This document shows, one piece after another, positions 18,454 to 27,948 of a DNA stretch of 64,000 nt. Positions within the stretch are counted from its first letter, which is position 1. Every line of letters starts with the position of its first letter. The notes under the pieces are model-generated. The model did no database searches. It was not told the origin of the DNA and saw only the letters and a list, made by a program, of their open reading frames with translations. Both the position numbers and the translations under genes were made by a program. This stretch comes from Rhizobium sp. Q54 (GTDB lineage: Bacteria; Pseudomonadota; Alphaproteobacteria; Rhizobiales; Xanthobacteraceae), in the NCBI GenBank assembly GCA_945861265.1, contig CAMAUC010000013.1, positions 1-64,000 on the forward strand, written 5' to 3'.

Positions 18454-19617
18454 ATGGATCAGAACATTCCGGCAGATTCGGCGAGCGCGCCAAAGTCCGG
18501 CGTCACCGCGCCGGCGCCCACACCGGTACCGGCCCCGGAAGTCACCGTCATCCTGCCGACCTTCAACGAGCGCGACAATCTGCCGGTCATCGTCGAACGC
18601 ATCGGGCGGGCGCTTTCCGGCGTCGATTGGGAAATCCTGGTCGTCGACGACAATTCGCCGGACGGCACCGCCGCTGTCGCGCGGACGCTCGGTCAGCATG
18701 ACCGGCGCATCCGCTGCATCCGCCGCGTCGGCCGGCGCGGACTGGCCGGCGCCTGTATCGAAGGCATGCTCGGCACCCAGGCGGCCTATGTTGCCGTCAT
18801 GGACGCCGACCTTCAGCACGATGAAACCTTGCTGATGGCGATGCTGCGGAAATTGCGCGACGGCGCGACAGATCTGGTGGTTGCCAGCCGTTACGTCGGC
18901 GACGGCGCGGCGCAGGGCGGCTTTTCCGCCAGCCGCGCCCGCGCCAGCCAATGGTCGACGGCCTTGGCGCGCCGCCTGCTCAAGGTCGAACTGACCGATC
19001 CGATGAGCGGTTTTTTCATGATCCGGCGCGAACTGGTCGATGCGATGGCGCCGAAACTGTCGACGCAAGGCTTCAAGATCCTGCTCGACATCGCCGCCAC
19101 CGGGCACGGCCAGCTACGCGTCGCAGAGTTGCCTTTCACCTTCGGCGCGCGCCTGCATGGCGAAAGCAAACTCGACGCCCGCGTCGCGCTCGACTTCGCT
19201 CAACTACTGCTGGCGAAATATTCCAACGACGCGATCTCGTTCCGCTTCGTTCTGTTTTGTCTGGTCGGCCTTTCCGGCGTCGCCGTTCACATGGTTTCGT
19301 TGTATGCGCAGCACACGATGACGGTCAGCAGCTTCAACACGCAGCAGGGCATCGCGACCTTCATCACCATCGCCTGGAATTTCATCTTCAACAACGCCTT
19401 CACCTACCGCGACCAGCGCCTCACCGGCTGGGAATTCGCCAAGGGCCTGCTGGAGTTCGAGTTGATCTGCGCGGTCGGCGCGATCTCGAATGTCGGCATC
19501 GCCAGTCTGATTTACAGCGACAATAATCTCTGGTGGATCGCCGGGCTCGGCGGCGCGCTGATGGGCGCGGTGTGGAATTACGCCGTTAGCGCCGCCTTCG
19601 TCTGGCGGCGGCACTAG
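18454..19617 (+). CDS. Dolichol-phosphate-mannose-synthase-like GT2 fused to a GtrA-like membrane domain
   Basis: The 387-residue protein opens with a Pro/Ala-rich tail. A GT2 catalytic domain (about 28-260) has VTVILPTFNERDNLPVI, EILVVDDNSPDGT and VMDADLQHDE (DxD motif), plus DPMSGFFMIRR. The C-terminal 120 residues form four hydrophobic helices of the GtrA type (FRFVLFCLVGLSGVAVHM, WNFIFNNAFTYRDQ). Such proteins make polyprenyl-phosphate-sugar and help flip it across the membrane. The product would feed the neighbouring GT39- and GT87-like enzymes. The gene is divergent from the GT39 gene, sharing a gap of about 160 bp, and its stop codon lies inside a dispersed repeat. Confidence 0.88.
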   Translation: MDQNIPADSASAPKSGVTAPAPTPVPAPEVTVILPTFNERDNLPVIVERIGRALSGVDWEILVVDDNSPDGTAAVARTLGQHDRRIRCIRRVGRRGLAGACIEGMLGTQAAYVAVMDADLQHDETLLMAMLRKLRDGATDLVVASRYVGDGAAQGGFSASRARASQWSTALARRLLKVELTDPMSGFFMIRRELVDAMAPKLSTQGFKILLDIAATGHGQLRVAELPFTFGARLHGESKLDARVALDFAQLLLAKYSNDAISFRFVLFCLVGLSGVAVHMVSLYAQHTMTVSSFNTQQGIATFITIAWNFIFNNAFTYRDQRLTGWEFAKGLLEFELICAVGAISNVGIASLIYSDNNLWWIAGLGGALMGAVWNYAVSAAFVWRRH

Positions 19618-19720
19618 AGCCTTTCCGGCTTTGATGGAATCAAAGCCGGGGCTCTAGTCTTATGTTTTGTCGCGTTTTCTTCACGCGAACCGGTACCCAC
19701 TTCGCTCGAAAACGCTCTAG
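19614..19720. repeat. CTAG-bounded two-hairpin intergenic repeat
   Basis: The first hairpin (19614-19657) has outer arms ctagagc/gctctag and a perfect inner 11-bp stem ccggctttgat/atcaaagccgg. The second part (19658-19720) has gcgttttc/gaaaacgc (19672-19679 with 19708-19715) and ends in gctctag. It fills the entire gap between two convergent genes: it starts on the last bases of the GT2 gene and ends 7 bp from the next stop. I recognise this as a widespread repeat of Bradyrhizobium-like genomes; its function is not known to me. Confidence 0.8.
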
Positions 19721-19727
19721 GCGCGCG

Positions 19728-20969
19728 TCACGGCGCTCGCGGTTTTTCCTGTTGCGCAGCCGTGATCGCCGGCGGGCGCCAGACCAGCAGCAGCGCTGCG
19801 AGAGCGGCGAACAGGAACATCGCGCCCAAGGTCATGAAGCCATACAGATAGGCTAATTCGGTCATGCGACGACCGACAAGGTCGTTCGACGTGCCGGTGA
19901 CAAGCACGAAACACAAAGCCGCTGCCGCTCCAGCGAATATCCGTGTCCGGCGATCGGCCATCGCGGCGGCGACGACCAGGAAATAAGCCGGCAGAATGAA
20001 AATGTAGTGATAGCGGCTTGTCATCGGCGATAGCGCCAGCATGGCGATCAGCAGCACGCAGCCGTCGATCGGCGCGTATTCTTTCGTGCGCGGCGATTTC
20101 AGAAACACGACCGCCAGCACCAGTCCGACGACCGCATAGAGGGCCAGCACGATCATGCCCGGACTGAATCCCATGACCGGACCGTCGGTGAACCGGTTCA
20201 CCAGACCGCGGATCGATTGATTGTTGAGATTGGTGCCGTTCCAGGCGCTCCAGAAGGCGACGTCGCTGGTCGAGCCGGGCTTGATCATCGGCGTTGCCAC
20301 CTGGTGAATCCAGTCGCCGAGAAATCCGATGTGGCCGCCATTCAGGAGACCGATCGCATCGGGCAGCAGGCTGACGGCGGTGAAACCCACGACCATCGCC
20401 GCCAGCGCGACATAGCGCAGGCGCACGACGAGATAGGGCAGGAAGATCAGCGGCGTCGCGCGAATCGCGGCGGCGACGGCCAGCAGAAATCCGCCCGACG
20501 CTTCACGGCCGACCGTCAACGACCAGAGGCCGGTCATCATGATCGCCAGCGCCGGCAATTCGTAGACCTGATAGTTCAGGCAATCGAGAATATGTTTGGA
20601 ACTCAGGAAAAGACAGATGCCGCGCAGCCACAGGCCGCTGTTGCCGCGCGTGACACCCGGGTAAAGACGCTCGGCCATCGCCTCGGCGATGCGCACGACG
20701 ATCACCAGCGAGCCGATACAGACCACGTACCAGACCAGCTTATGCAGGACGGTCGGGATGAACACGAAGGGAATCATCAGCACGGCCAGCGCCGGCTGAT
20801 ACGAGAACATCGGCACGCAGGGCAGCAACTCCTGCGCGCGCAGCATGCACCGCCCCGCCTCGGCATAGAGAGCGACGCTATCGAGCCCTTTGCCGAAAGA
20901 CGGGTAATAGGCCGCGGCCAGGACAAACAGGAGGAGCCAACCGCCCCAGCGAGCGAACCATTCTTTCAT
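19728..20969 (-). CDS. Polytopic membrane protein, GT87 (DUF2029)-like
   Basis: The 413-residue protein has an N-terminal anchor (WGGWLLLFVLAAAYY), then about ten further hydrophobic segments. LYAEAGRCMLRAQELLPCVPMFSYQP and SSKHILDCLNYQVYELPALAIM resemble the loops of DUF2029/GT87 mannosyltransferases. The C-terminus is short and Arg/Pro-rich. It is the second such enzyme within 5 kb and is convergent with the GT2-GtrA gene. It likely uses a polyprenyl-phosphate sugar for envelope glycan assembly, but the substrate cannot be read. Family similarity is moderate. Confidence 0.65.
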   Translation of the reverse strand: MKEWFARWGGWLLLFVLAAAYYPSFGKGLDSVALYAEAGRCMLRAQELLPCVPMFSYQPALAVLMIPFVFIPTVLHKLVWYVVCIGSLVIVVRIAEAMAERLYPGVTRGNSGLWLRGICLFLSSKHILDCLNYQVYELPALAIMMTGLWSLTVGREASGGFLLAVAAAIRATPLIFLPYLVVRLRYVALAAMVVGFTAVSLLPDAIGLLNGGHIGFLGDWIHQVATPMIKPGSTSDVAFWSAWNGTNLNNQSIRGLVNRFTDGPVMGFSPGMIVLALYAVVGLVLAVVFLKSPRTKEYAPIDGCVLLIAMLALSPMTSRYHYIFILPAYFLVVAAAMADRRTRIFAGAAAALCFVLVTGTSNDLVGRRMTELAYLYGFMTLGAMFLFAALAALLLVWRPPAITAAQQEKPRAP

Positions 20970-21087
20970 CGCGAAGAGAATTCCTGGGGAAGGCGGGATT
21001 TCAGTCTAGCGGCGGGACCCGGACGCGCAAGCCGTAAAACCTTATAACCGGCTTGTAGCAACGTGTTTCGGGTGTTATCTCGCGGCC

Positions 21088-22899
<1,812 letters not shown>

Positions 22900-22935
22900 T
22901 AGCAGGGCGCCGGTTCTTATCGCTACAGTAAATTT

Positions 22936-22967
22936 ATGAGGCGGGCGTTAAGCCCGCCTCATTTTTA
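22936..22967. terminator. Bidirectional terminator after lepA
   Basis: The 11-bp stem atgaggcgggc/gcccgcctcat (22936-22946 with 22952-22962) is followed by ttttatt on the plus strand and preceded by aaattt, which serves the convergent minus-strand gene. Confidence 0.88.
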
Positions 22968-22979
22968 TTCGACCGCACC

Positions 22980-23957
22980 TCACGGCTGCGGAATCTTCGC
23001 CCGCTCGACAATCGGCAGCCACTTGTCGTAGTCGGCGAGGACGGTTTTCTCCAGGTCCGCGCCCGACAGGCTGGCCGGGGTCACGCCCAGCATCTTCAGC
23101 TTCTCGATGATGGCCGGCTCCCTGGTGATGGCGATCAGTTCGTCGGCCAGCTTCTTGCGGATGTTTTCCGGCACATTGGCCGGCGCGATGAACACCGCCG
23201 ACCAGGTCACGTCCAGGCCCGGAATGCTCTCGGCCAAAGTCGGGATCGAGTTGTCGAAGCCGTAGCGCTCGAGCGACGACACGGCGATGGCTTTCGCCTT
23301 GCCGGCCTGCACCTGCGGATAGGCGGTCGAGAACTGGTCGCAGGTCATCTGGATCTGGCCGCCGAGCAGGTCCTGAATGATCTGGTTCGATGCACGATAC
23401 GGCACATGCGTGATCTTGGCGCCGGTGGCCTGCACGATCAGCTCCATGCACAGATGCTGCGAGGTGCCGATGCCGGACGAGCCGTAGCTGAGCTTGTCGG
23501 GGTTCGCCTTGATATAGGCGATGAACTCCGGAACAGTCTTGGCCGGCACGCTCGGATGCACGATCAGCATGTTGGGCTGCGTGCCGACCTGCGCCACCGG
23601 GCGAATATCCTTGCGGCTGTCGTAGCCGAGCTTGTCCTTGTAGATATGCGGCAGGATGAACAGCGTGCCGGCGGTGACGACGCCGAGCGTGTAGCCGTCC
23701 GGCTGCGCCTTCGCCATCGCCGCGATGCCGAGGCTGCCGCCAGCGCCGCTCTTGTTCTCGATCACGAATTGCTGGCCGAGGCGCTGCGACAGGCGGTCGG
23801 CGAAAATGCGCGCGGCGACGTCGGTGTTGCCGCCGGCCGCGAAGGGCACGATCACCGTCACCGGCTTGGTCGGCCAGTTCTGCGCCTGCGCTGGCGCGGC
23901 GGTCATCAGTGCTGCGGCCGCCAGACTGGCGAATACATATGTCGGTAGCGTCTTCAT
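22980..23957 (-). CDS. Bug/TctC-family solute-binding protein
   Basis: The 325-residue periplasmic receptor has a signal peptide to about residue 25 (cleavage after APAQA), then NWPTKPVTVIVPFAAGGNTD, FVIENKSGAGGSLG and MAKAQPDGYTLG, all typical of Bug proteins. A strong gggagga precedes the ATG at 23957. As with the first Bug gene of the window, no membrane subunits are adjacent. The two share family motifs but are clearly not a recent duplication. The ligand is unknown. Confidence 0.87.
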   Translation of the reverse strand: MKTLPTYVFASLAAAALMTAAPAQAQNWPTKPVTVIVPFAAGGNTDVAARIFADRLSQRLGQQFVIENKSGAGGSLGIAAMAKAQPDGYTLGVVTAGTLFILPHIYKDKLGYDSRKDIRPVAQVGTQPNMLIVHPSVPAKTVPEFIAYIKANPDKLSYGSSGIGTSQHLCMELIVQATGAKITHVPYRASNQIIQDLLGGQIQMTCDQFSTAYPQVQAGKAKAIAVSSLERYGFDNSIPTLAESIPGLDVTWSAVFIAPANVPENIRKKLADELIAITREPAIIEKLKMLGVTPASLSGADLEKTVLADYDKWLPIVERAKIPQP

Positions 23958-24090
23958 CCGAGGCTCCTCCCAAAAAGAATTGTTGTTCGAACTTGTTATT
24001 GTTCTGTTTGGACAAGCCTAGCGCGGATCGCGCGCGCCCGATAGCGGTCAGGAGCCGCGAATTTCCGCCGTCTCGACAAGCCTGTCGATG

Positions 24091-24330
24091 CTAGCGCACG
24101 GCCGGGATCGGCGCGCCCTTGGCGGGCTGCGGCGACGCGGCAGCGTCGAAGCAGGCCAGCCGCGTGGCGCTATCGGCGATGTGCTGGCAGTTGGTTTGGT
24201 GGCCTGACCCCGCCAGCAGCAGGATGGCCACCGCGGCAATGACGCCGACAGTCACCAGCGGCCAATGCTCTCTCGGCTTGGCGATTTGTTTGTCGAATGT
24301 GCCGTCGAACAGGTCGTAGCGGCGGGTCAT
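24091..24330 (-). CDS. Small single-pass membrane protein with two cysteines
   Basis: The 79-residue product has a cytoplasmic N-terminus (MTRRYDLFDGTFDKQIAKPR), one membrane helix at about 26-44 (VTVGVIAAVAILLLAGSG), and a periplasmic tail with C-x(2)-I-x-D-x(4)-RLACFD. That Cys-Ile-Asp...Arg-Leu-x-Cys-(Phe/Tyr)-Asp pattern occurs in various proteobacterial envelope proteins and suggests a disulfide. ggagg 5 nt before the ATG at 24330 decides the start over longer frames. I do not recognise the family. It stands alone between a Bug gene and an amidohydrolase. Confidence 0.55.
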   Translation of the reverse strand: MTRRYDLFDGTFDKQIAKPREHWPLVTVGVIAAVAILLLAGSGHQTNCQHIADSATRLACFDAAASPQPAKGAPIPAVR

Positions 24331-24483
24331 GGCCACCTCCATTTTCACTCGCTTTCGGTAGCGAAATAGAAATGGCGGCGCCGGTGTAAGAACGCGATTA
24401 GGAAATAGTGTGCGCCGCATCAAGGCGGCATAAAGAGCGCCAATAGACTCGCGGCGGCGCCACCTATCAGATGCGCCGCGCCC

Positions 24484-25467
24484 CTACACCCCCAGCAACC
24501 GCTCCGCATTGCCATGCGCGATGGCGGCGCGGTCCGCGTCGCTATTCGGCAATCCTTCGAGAAACTCGCGCGCTTCTGTCATCGAGCCATACGGGTAATC
24601 GACCGAGAACATGATGCGCGCCGCGCCGACGTTGGCAATGAGGTCGGCAAACGTCGGCGCGTAATTGAAGCCGCCGAAGGTGTAATGCAAATTCTCGCGC
24701 ATGTAGTCGCCGAGCGGGCGTTTGGGCCCGGCGCCCGGCGGGAGCATCGCGGCGGAGGCTTCCATGCGCGGCATCATGAAGGGCAGCGCCTCGCCGAGAT
24801 GGCCGACGACCATCTGCAATTTCGGAAAGCGGTCGAACACGCCCGCGAGCACCATGCGCAGGACGTGCATGCCGGTCTCGATGTGCCAGCCCCAGCCCGG
24901 CCCGGCGATCATGAAGGTCGTCGCCGGGTGAAAGCCCGAATAGGACGCCTGCATCACCGCAGGCGGCGGCAAAGTCGGATGCAGATAGATCGGCACGTTG
25001 AGCGCCTCGGCGCGCGCCAGGACCGGCGCATAGAACGGGTCGTCGAGATAGCGGCCGCGATTGTGGCCGTTGATGTTGGCGCCCTTGAAGCCGAGTTCGC
25101 GCACGCAGCGCGTCAGTTCGTCGGCCGCAATTTCAGGCGCGCCCGTCGGCAGCGACGCGAACCCGGCGAAGCGTTTGGGATGCCGGCGCAGCGCGGCGGC
25201 CAGCAGATCGTTGGCGTCGCGCGACACCGCGATGGCTTCCTCGCCTTCGGCTTGTTCGGTGCCGGGATAATTGAGCGACAGCATCTGCATCTCGACGCCG
25301 GCCTCGTCCATCGCCGCGACGCGGCCATCGCCAATGTCAGCGAGCCTGGCGAAGGTAGCAGCCGCGCGTTCGCCGCCGGCGCGCAGCATAGCCTCCCTGA
25401 AGCCTTTGCCCGGGCCGTCGAGAAATGCGGGCGTGGTGAAGTGCTCTTCAAGGGCAATGAGGCGCAT
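24484..25467 (-). CDS. Amidohydrolase-2 family (ACMSD / gamma-resorcylate decarboxylase-like)
   Basis: The 327-residue TIM-barrel protein begins MRLIALEEHFTTP; the EEH pattern replaces the HxH of classic members, as in gamma-resorcylate-type decarboxylases. Later motifs include KGANINGHNRGRYLDD, VPIYLHPTLPPP (a metal-binding His), MVVGHLGEALPFMM and MFSVDYPYG (catalytic Asp). Such enzymes carry out nonhydrolytic C-C decarboxylation of aromatic or related acids with a divalent metal. The substrate is not deducible; there are no other aromatic-degradation genes next to it. The Shine-Dalgarno is weak. Confidence 0.8.
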   Translation of the reverse strand: MRLIALEEHFTTPAFLDGPGKGFREAMLRAGGERAAATFARLADIGDGRVAAMDEAGVEMQMLSLNYPGTEQAEGEEAIAVSRDANDLLAAALRRHPKRFAGFASLPTGAPEIAADELTRCVRELGFKGANINGHNRGRYLDDPFYAPVLARAEALNVPIYLHPTLPPPAVMQASYSGFHPATTFMIAGPGWGWHIETGMHVLRMVLAGVFDRFPKLQMVVGHLGEALPFMMPRMEASAAMLPPGAGPKRPLGDYMRENLHYTFGGFNYAPTFADLIANVGAARIMFSVDYPYGSMTEAREFLEGLPNSDADRAAIAHGNAERLLGV

Positions 25468-25620
25468 GGCGGACCTGTTGTCGGCTGGGTTTCGGTCGGG
25501 CGACGCATCCTACAGGTTTTGCCGGCGAGCGCGATGCCCGGGCTGGCGTCGCCCACATTCCGGAACCACCCCGCATTTCCGTGCGTTCAATCTCGCGGGG
25601 AACAAATGAGGAGAAGCCTC

Positions 25621-25932
25621 ATGCCGCGCGGCGACAAGTCAGCCTACACCGACAAGCAGAAGCGCAAGGCCGAACATATCGAGGAAGGCTACGAGGATCG
25701 CGGCGTTTCCAAAAAGGAGTCCGAGCGGCGCGCGTGGGCGACGGTCAACAAGGAAAGCCACGGCGGCAAGAAGTCCGGTTCCGGCCGCGGCAAAAAGGAA
25801 AGCCACGCCGCCTCGCGCAAGGGCGGAAAACTGGGCGGCACGGCCTCGGCCGCGCGATCGAAAGCAGCCAAGAAGGCAGCCAAGTCGCGCTCGGCCAAAA
25901 AAGTGGCGCGCACGCGCAAGAAGAAGCTTTAG
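25621..25932 (+). CDS. Small basic protein, plasmid-stabilisation-like annotation family
   Basis: The 103-residue, highly basic protein has a conserved N-terminal half (SAYTDKQKRKAEHIEEGYED, then SERRAWATVNKESHGG) and a Lys/Ala/Ser-rich, histone-H1-like tail ending RTRKKKL. Homologues in alphaproteobacteria are often labelled plasmid stabilisation protein, but I know of no demonstrated function. The tail suggests nucleic-acid binding. gaggag 7 nt upstream supports the ATG at 25621. Its stop overlaps the convergent L,D-transpeptidase gene by 4 bp. Confidence 0.7.
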   Translation: MPRGDKSAYTDKQKRKAEHIEEGYEDRGVSKKESERRAWATVNKESHGGKKSGSGRGKKESHAASRKGGKLGGTASAARSKAAKKAAKSRSAKKVARTRKKKL

Positions 25933-26471
25933 CGATTGCGTCCCGGCGACAGGAAAATGCTTTCAAACGGATTCGACGGCGGGTCCAGCGCCGGCGCGCG
26001 CGGCCGTGTCCGGCGTTCGGCGTTGTCGCGGCGCGGCGCGGCCGGGGCGTCGCCGGTGATGATGATGCGGGTGTCCTTCACATTCGCCTGCACCAGCGCG
26101 AACAGCGACGCAGCATTGTCGGGGTGCAACCTGATGCAGCCATGCGAGGCCGGACGGCCGAGACGCGAGATCTCATAGCTGCCGTGAATGGCATAGCCGC
26201 CGTGAAAGAAAATCGAATGCGGCATCGGCGACCAGTCATATGTGCGCGAGAACCATCGCACCGCCAGGCGCTCCGGACGATAGGTGCCGTTCGGCGTGCG
26301 ATAGCCGGTCCGAGCCGTCGATACCGGGAATTCAAAACGAGTGAAGCCATCGACCGTCGCCGTCAGCCGCTGCGTCGACTTGTCGACGGTAATGACGACC
26401 TCGGCCCACGCTGGCGTGGCAACGCCGAGCAGCATGGCAATAATGGCAATCGCGAGCGTCGAACGCGGCAC
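25929..26471 (-). CDS. L,D-transpeptidase (YkuD domain)
   Basis: From the GTG at 26471, preceded by ggggga at 6 nt, the protein is 180 residues with a signal peptide (to about 22, ATPAWA). A YkuD domain carries the catalytic pattern IHGSYEISRLGRPASHGCIR with the active cysteine in SHGCIRL. A Pro/Arg-rich tail follows. Such enzymes form 3-3 peptidoglycan cross-links or attach proteins to the wall in the periplasm; 3-3 cross-links are abundant in Rhizobiales. Longer upstream frames lack a signal peptide at the terminus. It faces away from mepA, another peptidoglycan enzyme, 217 bp off. Confidence 0.88.
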   Translation of the reverse strand: MPRSTLAIAIIAMLLGVATPAWAEVVITVDKSTQRLTATVDGFTRFEFPVSTARTGYRTPNGTYRPERLAVRWFSRTYDWSPMPHSIFFHGGYAIHGSYEISRLGRPASHGCIRLHPDNAASLFALVQANVKDTRIIITGDAPAAPRRDNAERRTRPRAPALDPPSNPFESIFLSPGRNR

Positions 26472-26688
26472 GGCAGTTCCCCCGCGCCACTCTCCCGTTC
26501 TTTGCCAGCAATAGCCAGCGCCGGGCGGGCGCGGCGGTGTCTTCGTTAAGCCATGGTTAACCATACAATCGCCGGACGTAGCGCGGCTTTTGCGCGTGGC
26601 CGCCCCGGGAACTCCGGACGCCGGCCGGTAAACCATCGCCGCCATTTAACCTGACAGCCGGCGGCGGAGCCGCTAAATTGGAACCATC

Positions 26689-27675
26689 ATGCTGACCAGA
26701 ATTTCCATCTGTTTCGCATTCATGCTGGCACTGGCCGGCAGCGCCGCTGCCATCGACAATGGCAAGCCCGCGGCAACGTCCGAAAAGCCCGCGCCGACGC
26801 CGGACAAGCCCGCCGCTGCCGACTCCAAAGACGCCGGCAAGAAGGAAACGATAGCGGCCAAGCTTTTGTTCGCCGCCAAGCAGCTTCCGACGATCGGCAA
26901 GGCGGTGGCGATCGGTTATTACCCGCGCGGCTGTCTGCAGGGCGGCGTCGCGCTGCCGGTCAACGGCCCGACCTGGCAGGTCATGCGCCTGTCGCGCAAT
27001 CGAAATTGGGGCCATCCGAGCCTCGTGAACTTCCTCGAAAAATTCGCGCCCGCCGCCGCCAAGGCGACCGGGTGGAACGGCATTCTGGTCGGCGACATGG
27101 CGCAACCGCGCGGCGGCCCGACTCCGTTCGGCCACATGAGCCATCAGACCGGACTCGACGTCGATGTTTGGTTCATGCCCATGCCCGCCCACGTTCTCAG
27201 CTCGGAAGAACGCGAGAAGACCTCGGCGACCAATCTGGTGTCCGACGACTGGCTGCGCGTCAATCCGAAGACCTGGACGCCTGCGCACGCCGCTTTCATC
27301 CGCACCGCGGCCGAGCAGCCGGGAGTCGAGCGCGTTCTGGTCAATGCCGCGATTAAAAAAGAAATGTGCCGAATGCAGGGCGACAAGCACCCCGCCTGGA
27401 TGGAAAAGGTGCGGCCCTGGTACGCCCACCACGATCATATTCACGTCCGGCTGGAATGCCCGGCCGATTCGCCGACCTGCCGCAAGCAGCCGGCGGTGCC
27501 CGGCGAAGACGGTTGCGGCAAGGGTCTCGATTTCTGGTTCTCCGACAAGGTTCTGAACATCAAGCCAAAGATTGGCGGCAAGCCTGCACCGGGTCTAACC
27601 ATGGCCGACCTGCCGCCCGCCTGTCAGGACGTGCTGGCCGCGCCCGCCGCGCCGGTACGCGCGTCAAACAACTAG
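26689..27675 (+). CDS. mepA: Penicillin-insensitive murein endopeptidase MepA
   Basis: The 328-residue zinc (LAS-type) peptidase has a signal peptide (to about 21), a Lys/Pro-rich linker, and a catalytic domain starting SIGYYPRG-like (AIGYYPRGCLQGG). The metal-site motif FGHMSHQTGLDVDVWF gives His and Asp ligands, and YAHHDHIHVRLECP the distal His. Cysteine pairs at CLQGG, CRMQG, CPADSPTC and CGKG match the MepA disulfide framework. It cleaves D-Ala-mDAP cross-links, possibly also the 3-3 links made by the divergent L,D-transpeptidase. Confidence 0.95.
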   Translation: MLTRISICFAFMLALAGSAAAIDNGKPAATSEKPAPTPDKPAAADSKDAGKKETIAAKLLFAAKQLPTIGKAVAIGYYPRGCLQGGVALPVNGPTWQVMRLSRNRNWGHPSLVNFLEKFAPAAAKATGWNGILVGDMAQPRGGPTPFGHMSHQTGLDVDVWFMPMPAHVLSSEEREKTSATNLVSDDWLRVNPKTWTPAHAAFIRTAAEQPGVERVLVNAAIKKEMCRMQGDKHPAWMEKVRPWYAHHDHIHVRLECPADSPTCRKQPAVPGEDGCGKGLDFWFSDKVLNIKPKIGGKPAPGLTMADLPPACQDVLAAPAAPVRASNN

Positions 27676-27683
27676 TGGATATG

Positions 27684-27707
27684 AAAAGGCCGCGATAATC
27701 GCGGCCC
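27684..27707 (+). terminator. Possible terminator of mepA
   Basis: The stem ggccgcga/tcgcggcc (27688-27695 with 27699-27706) with a 3-nt loop lies 12 bp after the stop. There is an A-run before it but no U-run after it, so on the plus strand it is weak. Confidence 0.4.
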
Positions 27708-27711
27708 ATGA

Positions 27712-27789
27712 CTAGTGCCGCCGATTTGAAGTTCCTGCATCACCTGCCGCGAGTTCGTTCAGGAACTTCAAATCGATACGCGGCACTAG
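27712..27789. repeat. CTAG-bounded palindromic element, copy A
   Basis: The outer arms ctagtgccg/cggcactag enclose a 15-bp perfect inner stem gatttgaagttcctg/caggaacttcaaatc (27723-27737 with 27760-27774). It is 78 bp and noncoding, located between mepA and the FAH-family gene. Confidence 0.8.
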
Positions 27790-27802
27790 AATCAAATATT
27801 TT

Positions 27803-27878
27803 CTAGTGCCCCTTAGTTTCCGAAGTTCGTGTCAGCGCTTGCTGCGACGTATCACGAACCTCGGAAACGGGGCCCTAG
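27803..27878. repeat. CTAG-bounded palindromic element, copy B
   Basis: The outer arms ctagtgcccc/ggggccctag (one mismatch) enclose tttccgaagttcgtg/cacgaacctcggaaa (27817-27831 with 27853-27867, one G-T pair). It is the same length and architecture as copy A, 13 bp away, but the inner stem differs in sequence. Confidence 0.8.
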
Positions 27879-27948
27879 CGTCGGGCACGGAAACGTGCGA
27901 TCCGGTTGCCGGAAAATTTCCCCTAGGTGTTCGATCGGAAAATCAGTC

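Noticed and set aside
18295-19107. A 786-residue minus-strand frame extending the GT39-like protein upstream
   Set aside because: The extra 270 residues are antisense to the GT2-GtrA gene, lack family features, and put soluble low-complexity sequence ahead of the first membrane helix.
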